This document shows positions 59,842-64,000 of a stretch of DNA of 64,000 nt, piece by piece (within the stretch, counting starts at the first letter, position 1; each line of letters begins with the position of its first letter). The stretch is from an uncultured Muribaculaceae bacterium (GTDB taxonomy: Bacteria > Bacteroidota > Bacteroidia > Bacteroidales > Muribaculaceae). Position numbers and translations under genes: made by a program. Below the pieces are notes generated by a model. The model did no database searches and was not told the origin of the DNA. It saw only the letters and a list, made by a program, of their open reading frames with translations. The stretch is taken from contig CAJTQV010000002.1 of the NCBI GenBank assembly GCA_910578385.1, positions 1 to 64,000 of the forward strand, given 5' to 3'.

Positions 59842-62157
59842 CTAAAAACGGCCTTTCTCATTTGCACCTGCTCCTCGACCTTTGTATCGGTCGCGGGTGG
59901 AATTGAATGTATATTGGAGCGTAAGGTAAAATGAGCGGCTCAAGTCTGTGACACAGACGTAACGTGTTATGTCACGGCTGAATGATGTCACGCCGTAATT
60001 ACGCTTGTTGAATATGTCGTTGGCTTCAACAGAAACACTGAAACTGTTGTTGAAGAAAGCCTTATAAAGCTTCGCGTTCATGTACGAGCATGATTTGCGA
60101 TGCATACACCCCTCATTACCGGCACTTTCCCATGCCATATCGACATTAAGCCAAATATCATAAGGGAGGTGGATTGCGTTCTGCCACTGTACCATGCCCT
60201 GAGGATTGTTGAGATGCTTCCGTCCCTGCCATGTATCTATTGAGAACCACTGCTTAGTAAGACCGAGGTTTATTCGCGGCTCCCAAATTCCAACGTTGAA
60301 ACTGGTGCCGATAAAGGCTCGGATTGAGTGTATCTCAGGAAAGTTGTCAAGGGTCATGAGCTTTACTTCCCCGGTATCTCCGTAAGGCTTGGTTGTGGAA
60401 AGGATAGGATCTTTTTTAAGCGTGTAGGAGAATTGCGCGAAAATCCTTCTCCATGCCCCGGTAAGTTCAACAGTATGTGTCTTCTCCGGTTTAAGATATG
60501 GATTGCCGCCTTGGAGAGTAAAACGGTTGATATAGTCGATGGTGCCGTCCAAGTCCCCATAATTAGGGCGCCGTGTCTTGCTTGTATAGCTCAATGAGAG
60601 TTGAACCTGGCCTATCTGCGTAGACATGAAGCATGAAGGAAAGAGATTGTTGTATGTCTTGCTCTGGTCATCGTTTTTCTGTCCGTTTTCCAGATAGTCG
60701 AACTTTACGTGTTCATACCTCAATCCGGCACCGATGCTGAACCGTCCGAAAGTTTGACGCAGGTCAAGGAAACCGGCTATGTTGCTTTCGTCCACTCTTG
60801 TATCTGCATTGTCAATGATTTCCGCATCAGTGAGGTAGCCGGATGAAAAACGTGATGAAACATATTCTTCACCAACCTCAATCTCGCCTTTCCAAAGGGG
60901 ATAACTCAACACGAGTTTCTCTGCAAACATTCTGCCTCGGTTGGTGCCGGAAGATGATATGAGCGCACTGCCCTGATTGACGCCGACTTCATCAACGGTG
61001 ACATTAGACCTTGATTTTCTCCATATATAATCCGTGTTGAAGTCAATGCCTAATTCGCCGACTTTGCCATTATAATATAGATTGGCTCCGTGTTTGGGCA
61101 ATGTCTTTGTATGGCCGGATCTGATGCTTGTAGCACCATCGAAGAAATCACCGTTGACCGAAAGCTCTGTGAGATGAGTATGATGCATTTTGTCATTGGT
61201 GAGACCATTGGCATAGTATGCACCAATCGAATGTCTATCATTAAACATATATGAGAAGCCAGCTTTGCCGAAGCACTCTGTTACGTTTCCATAGCCGGTC
61301 TGCGTGATTTTTTCTTCCCAGTTAAGAGATGAATTAGACACACCGTATTGGTTACTCTGGAATTTGGCAGTGGCTTCGCCGAAATTGGCGAACACTTCCA
61401 GACCTCCGGTTCTGTATTTGAAGTTCGCCTGATTTGAGTTAGTAAAATATTTGTTCTCTCTCAGAACGGAGCGCAACAGACCGCTGAATCCCTCTCCCTG
61501 CGGTCGCTTGGTGGTTATGCGGATTACCGATTTTACCGAGGCATCGTATTTTACACCGGGGTTTGTGACCACCTCGACGTTTTTTATATCTGCCGAACTT
61601 ATCTGCATCAGTTCGTTTGAGTCCCTTACCGGACGGCCATTGATATAGATAGCCGGGGAACCTTTGCCGAAAACCTCGAACACACCATCGCGACCAACCA
61701 CCATAGGCACCTGAACCAAGACATCCTCAGCAGTACCTGCGTGTTCAAGTTGCGAACCTGCAACGGTGGTGACAAGGGCGTCACCCTTGATTGCCGTGAC
61801 CGGACGGTTCGACTTCACGACAACCTCTCCGAGCATCATGCTTTCGGGAGTGATTACCACTGTACCGACGTTGCCTGTGGTCGGTATATCTTTTAAAACG
61901 GAAACATAGCCAATGGATGAGAATTTGAGAAATGCCGGAACATTAACGGCTTCCTCAAAAATAAAACTGCCGTTTTCGCCGGTGATGGTTCCGGATATAA
62001 ATGTTGAGTCATTCTTATTGAGAAGAACGACATTCACAAAGTCAAGAGGCTTATTGTCTTCATCAACCACCCTGCCGGTAATAACCTGTGCCATTGATGA
62101 AACCGCCGTAGCAAATGCGAGTAACGAAGTTAAAAACCTTGCCATAGTTATTATCAT
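59842..62157 (-). CDS. Outer-membrane beta-barrel receptor (TonB-dependent-like)
   Basis: A 771-residue outer-membrane protein. A signal peptide (TSLLAFATAVSSMAQ) precedes a CarboxypepD_reg-like domain (ITGRVVDEDNKPLDFVNVVL). A plug domain (AEDVLVQVPMVVGRDGVFE, IYINGRPVRDSNELMQI) follows, then an OMP_b-brl_3 barrel ending FYLTLQYTFNSTRDRYKGRG. No TonB box is obvious and no SusD partner lies nearby, so the ligand is probably a peptide or metal chelate rather than a glycan. A Crp-type regulator gene lies just upstream. An ATG at 62145 (MARFLTS) is also possible. Confidence 0.9.
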   Translation of the reverse strand: MIITMARFLTSLLAFATAVSSMAQVITGRVVDEDNKPLDFVNVVLLNKNDSTFISGTITGENGSFIFEEAVNVPAFLKFSSIGYVSVLKDIPTTGNVGTVVITPESMMLGEVVVKSNRPVTAIKGDALVTTVAGSQLEHAGTAEDVLVQVPMVVGRDGVFEVFGKGSPAIYINGRPVRDSNELMQISSADIKNVEVVTNPGVKYDASVKSVIRITTKRPQGEGFSGLLRSVLRENKYFTNSNQANFKYRTGGLEVFANFGEATAKFQSNQYGVSNSSLNWEEKITQTGYGNVTECFGKAGFSYMFNDRHSIGAYYANGLTNDKMHHTHLTELSVNGDFFDGATSIRSGHTKTLPKHGANLYYNGKVGELGIDFNTDYIWRKSRSNVTVDEVGVNQGSALISSSGTNRGRMFAEKLVLSYPLWKGEIEVGEEYVSSRFSSGYLTDAEIIDNADTRVDESNIAGFLDLRQTFGRFSIGAGLRYEHVKFDYLENGQKNDDQSKTYNNLFPSCFMSTQIGQVQLSLSYTSKTRRPNYGDLDGTIDYINRFTLQGGNPYLKPEKTHTVELTGAWRRIFAQFSYTLKKDPILSTTKPYGDTGEVKLMTLDNFPEIHSIRAFIGTSFNVGIWEPRINLGLTKQWFSIDTWQGRKHLNNPQGMVQWQNAIHLPYDIWLNVDMAWESAGNEGCMHRKSCSYMNAKLYKAFFNNSFSVSVEANDIFNKRNYGVTSFSRDITRYVCVTDLSRSFYLTLQYTFNSTRDRYKGRGAGANEKGRF

Positions 62158-62219
62158 TTTTACTCGGCAAAGTTACCTTAGAAATGCGACTTTGGCGTAA
62201 ACAAATGTTTATGCCGGAA

Positions 62220-62783
62220 TCATTTGCCCAAACTTTTTCTAATGCGGCTGAGGTGAATGGGAGTAACGAGAAGATAAGAGGCGATGTCGCGGAGGGTGAC
62301 TTGCTCCATGAAATCAGGGTATTTATCTACGAGTTCAAGATAACGCTCTGTAGGAGATTTCGAGTAAAGCCGGAGATATCGGGTATATGCTTCTTCCAAA
62401 CAGACAGAAGCGACACGCGGTATAACATCAGGCTGTGTCTTTGAAAGAAAGTCCCTCAGTGGCCTTAACGGGACTTGCAGCACTTCTGCCTCACAACCCG
62501 CCACAACCGACATAATGGAAGGTTTATCCAATAAGAATGACCTGGTTACGTCCATTACACATTCATCCTTGAACGAGAATCCCGTAACAGCATAATCACC
62601 TTTAGCAGTCAGCACACAATACTTGAAGTAGCCCGATTTCACGAAGCCTACATATCTGCCGATACTTCCTGCCTCGACAAAACAATCACCCTTTGCATAG
62701 CGGACGGTCTTGCCGTTAGCCATACAATACTCACGTGCCCCCTCCAAATCAATATGCGAAAGAAATTCGTTAATCTGAGACAT
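62220..62783 (-). CDS. Crp/Fnr-family transcription regulator
   Basis: A 187-residue protein. The cyclic-nucleotide-binding fold spans residues 1-115 (KGDCFVEAGSIGRYVGFVK, FSFKDECVMDVTRSFL). The C-terminal helix-turn-helix reads LRDIASYLLVTPIHLSRIRK, as in the Crp proteins of Bacteroidetes with a degenerate ligand pocket. The ATG at 62783 (MSQINEFLSHIDLEG) was preferred over one five codons upstream. It is adjacent to the outer-membrane receptor gene and may control it. Confidence 0.88.
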   Translation of the reverse strand: MSQINEFLSHIDLEGAREYCMANGKTVRYAKGDCFVEAGSIGRYVGFVKSGYFKYCVLTAKGDYAVTGFSFKDECVMDVTRSFLLDKPSIMSVVAGCEAEVLQVPLRPLRDFLSKTQPDVIPRVASVCLEEAYTRYLRLYSKSPTERYLELVDKYPDFMEQVTLRDIASYLLVTPIHLSRIRKSLGK

Positions 62784-62799
62784 CCGCAGTACAACCAAA

Positions 62800-63156
62800 T
62801 CAAGATATGACTAAACATGAAATACCTAACTTCTCCTCTATGTTTGCGATACTTTTGAAACTGAGATTCTCTGTACCTGAAAGCAGCCTGCTGACATATT
62901 GAGGAGTAACGCCAAGTTTTAATGCAAGATCCGCCCGTTTCATGCTATTATCCTGCATATAGCCAATAAGAGTAACGGCAAGCTGGCGCGACCAACGGAG
63001 CCAACTCGCATTTTCTTTGCGCCATGCAGCTTCTTCAACAAAGCGCGACGGAGTCTCACTCATATGAGCTTCTAAAAATTGTATTGCCTTACCATGGCTT
63101 AATTTCGATGGTGTCCGGCTATTTTCTACTGCTTTGCTTGCCATATTATTCTTCAT
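62800..63156 (-). CDS. HTH antitoxin of a HigBA-like pair
   Basis: The ATG at 63156 (MKNNMASKAVENSRT) overlaps the toxin gene by 11 nt; an ATG at 63144 is also possible. The C-terminal HTH reads KRADLALKLGVTPQYVSRLL. The N-terminus has a RWSRQLAVTLIGYMQD helix as in many Bacteroidales HigA-like antitoxins. The order is toxin first, then antitoxin, as in HigBA. Confidence 0.75.
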   Translation of the reverse strand: MKNNMASKAVENSRTPSKLSHGKAIQFLEAHMSETPSRFVEEAAWRKENASWLRWSRQLAVTLIGYMQDNSMKRADLALKLGVTPQYVSRLLSGTENLSFKSIANIEEKLGISCLVIS

Positions 63157-63697
63157 TAGTGAGTTCAACAAAACTGTCCTGGTCAAAAACGCCATTGGCT
63201 ATCAAATAAGCTTTGCAACGATTAAGTTTGTCAAGCTCAATTGCAGTATGCTCCCGTTCTTGCATCGTCCTACTTAATTTGATTGCACCCCCTGTCACAA
63301 CATACACATCAGGTTCCAGCCTTATTGCATAAATCCTGAGCCAACTTGCGTGAAAGTCTCTATTCCAATTTCGGGCTTTCTCTCGTGTCAATTCAGACAT
63401 ACGTGTATCTGATACGCCTAATGGCCTGAACAGCTCATCAAGATGTTCGGTATAAGGAAAATCAAGAACCAATTCTTCTAATGCTTCGGCATCTTCAAAT
63501 GTGTCTTCCACAGCTTGATCAATGCGGTCAATTTTAAAGAAGCCTTTCAAATCCTCAAAATTCTCCATAAAGAAATCAAGAAGATACTCCGCGTTGTTCC
63601 ATTTTCGGAACAGTAGAGTTAATTCATCAACTTCTTCATCTGGAGACTTGACCGCCCACAGATGATTATATTGGGGGATAATCCTTACGAACTTCAT
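63146..63697 (-). CDS. HigB-like toxin candidate, 183 aa
   Basis: The 183-residue protein has a helical N-terminal half (ELTLLFRKWNNAEYLLDFF) and a C-terminal RelE/Gp49-like strand-helix segment (RNWNRDFHASWLRIYAIRLE, VYVVTGGAIKLSRTMQEREH). This is the layout of HigB-type ribosome-dependent mRNases common in Bacteroidetes. The overlapping HTH gene supports a toxin-antitoxin pair. Direct evidence of toxin activity is absent. Confidence 0.72.
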   Translation of the reverse strand: MKFVRIIPQYNHLWAVKSPDEEVDELTLLFRKWNNAEYLLDFFMENFEDLKGFFKIDRIDQAVEDTFEDAEALEELVLDFPYTEHLDELFRPLGVSDTRMSELTREKARNWNRDFHASWLRIYAIRLEPDVYVVTGGAIKLSRTMQEREHTAIELDKLNRCKAYLIANGVFDQDSFVELTNEE

Positions 63698-63858
63698 ATC
63701 TTATTAACGTCTTATTACCAGCAAAGTTAAGTAAATATTTCAAAAATTGCAACTGATAGGTTTACTTTTTTCAGCGAGAGATATTATTTCCCAATTATGA
63801 TAATCAGGGGTTGTATTTGTTATGTAATTTTTGTAATTTAGCGTCAAACACTTGATAT

Positions 63859-64000
63859 ATGGAGTATAAAGAAAATAAAACACGGTACTTGCTGCTTCCG
63901 GATCTATACGATGACGGAGAATGCAAGATGGTCGATGTAATGCACATACGTGCAATCGAAAAACTGGATGCGGAAGACTATGAAACCGTCGACAGTGAAA
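63859..64000 (+). CDS. Start of a hypothetical gene, cut by the window end
   Basis: ATG at 63859 opens a frame that runs to the window edge (MEYKENKTRYLLLPDLYDDG, then VDVMHIRAIEKLDAEDY). Codon use fits real coding sequence. No function recognised from 47 residues. It is divergent from the toxin gene; the 160-nt spacer is AT-rich and probably contains both promoters. Confidence 0.55.
   Translation, partial: MEYKENKTRYLLLPDLYDDGECKMVDVMHIRAIEKLDAEDYETVDSE

Overview
This window looks like a Bacteroidales chromosome, probably Muribaculaceae-like, that carries most of a long-tailed prophage. The evidence is Bacteroidetes promoters (TTTG, about 20 nt, TAnnTTTG) before many transcription units, the chromosomal order ileS-lspA-DUF4296, C10 and U32 peptidases, and a CarboxypepD_reg outer-membrane barrel receptor. 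The family-level assignment is inference.

Positions 1-33624 are a siphovirus prophage integrated at the 3' end of a tRNA-Ala(GGC) gene (33625-33698, minus). Its left end is outside the window. From the left: distal tail genes (minus, 1-2791); a leftward replication block (primase-helicase, Cys-rich protein, RuvC-like resolvase, 2911-6434); an inverted-repeat-rich gap (6435-7253); small terminase (7254-7808, minus); a rightward operon of about a dozen small unknown genes ending in a second tyrosine recombinase (8146-15005); head morphogenesis, portal and large terminase (14998-18966, minus); a divergent control region (18967-19423) with a Com-like zinc-ribbon gene; the rightward capsid and tail operon (19424-32081) with a 2267-residue tape measure; and the integrase (32164-33405, minus). 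Lysis, repressor and attL are not in view.

The most unusual phage signal is regulatory. Each of the three structural operons has a strong terminator-like hairpin with a T-tract a few bases before its first ATG, and two of the three hairpins are almost identical. The -10-type box TATTTTTGC is shared by the promoters. This suggests late genes are switched on by antitermination. The tail-chaperone locus has an A9 tract, and all three frames downstream of it carry protein-like sequence.

Positions 33700-64000 are chromosomal. A membrane-anchored Mur ligase and an alpha/beta hydrolase form one unit. recJ-recQ-umuC form a tight DNA-repair operon. An accessory patch (41.5-45.7 kb) holds a decayed ribbon-helix-helix pair, a Panacea-type toxin-antitoxin candidate, nested inverted repeats, and an AT-rich C10 peptidase island bracketed by a partial duplication of the U32 gene 3' end. 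Then come the U32 hydroxylase-family gene, smpB, a glycosylase-like gene, a hipBA locus whose hipA is split by one in-frame stop, DUF4296-lspA-ileS, ddl, a PAP2 phosphatase, a retropepsin-like PDZ protease, an outer-membrane receptor, a Crp-type regulator and a HigBA-like pair.
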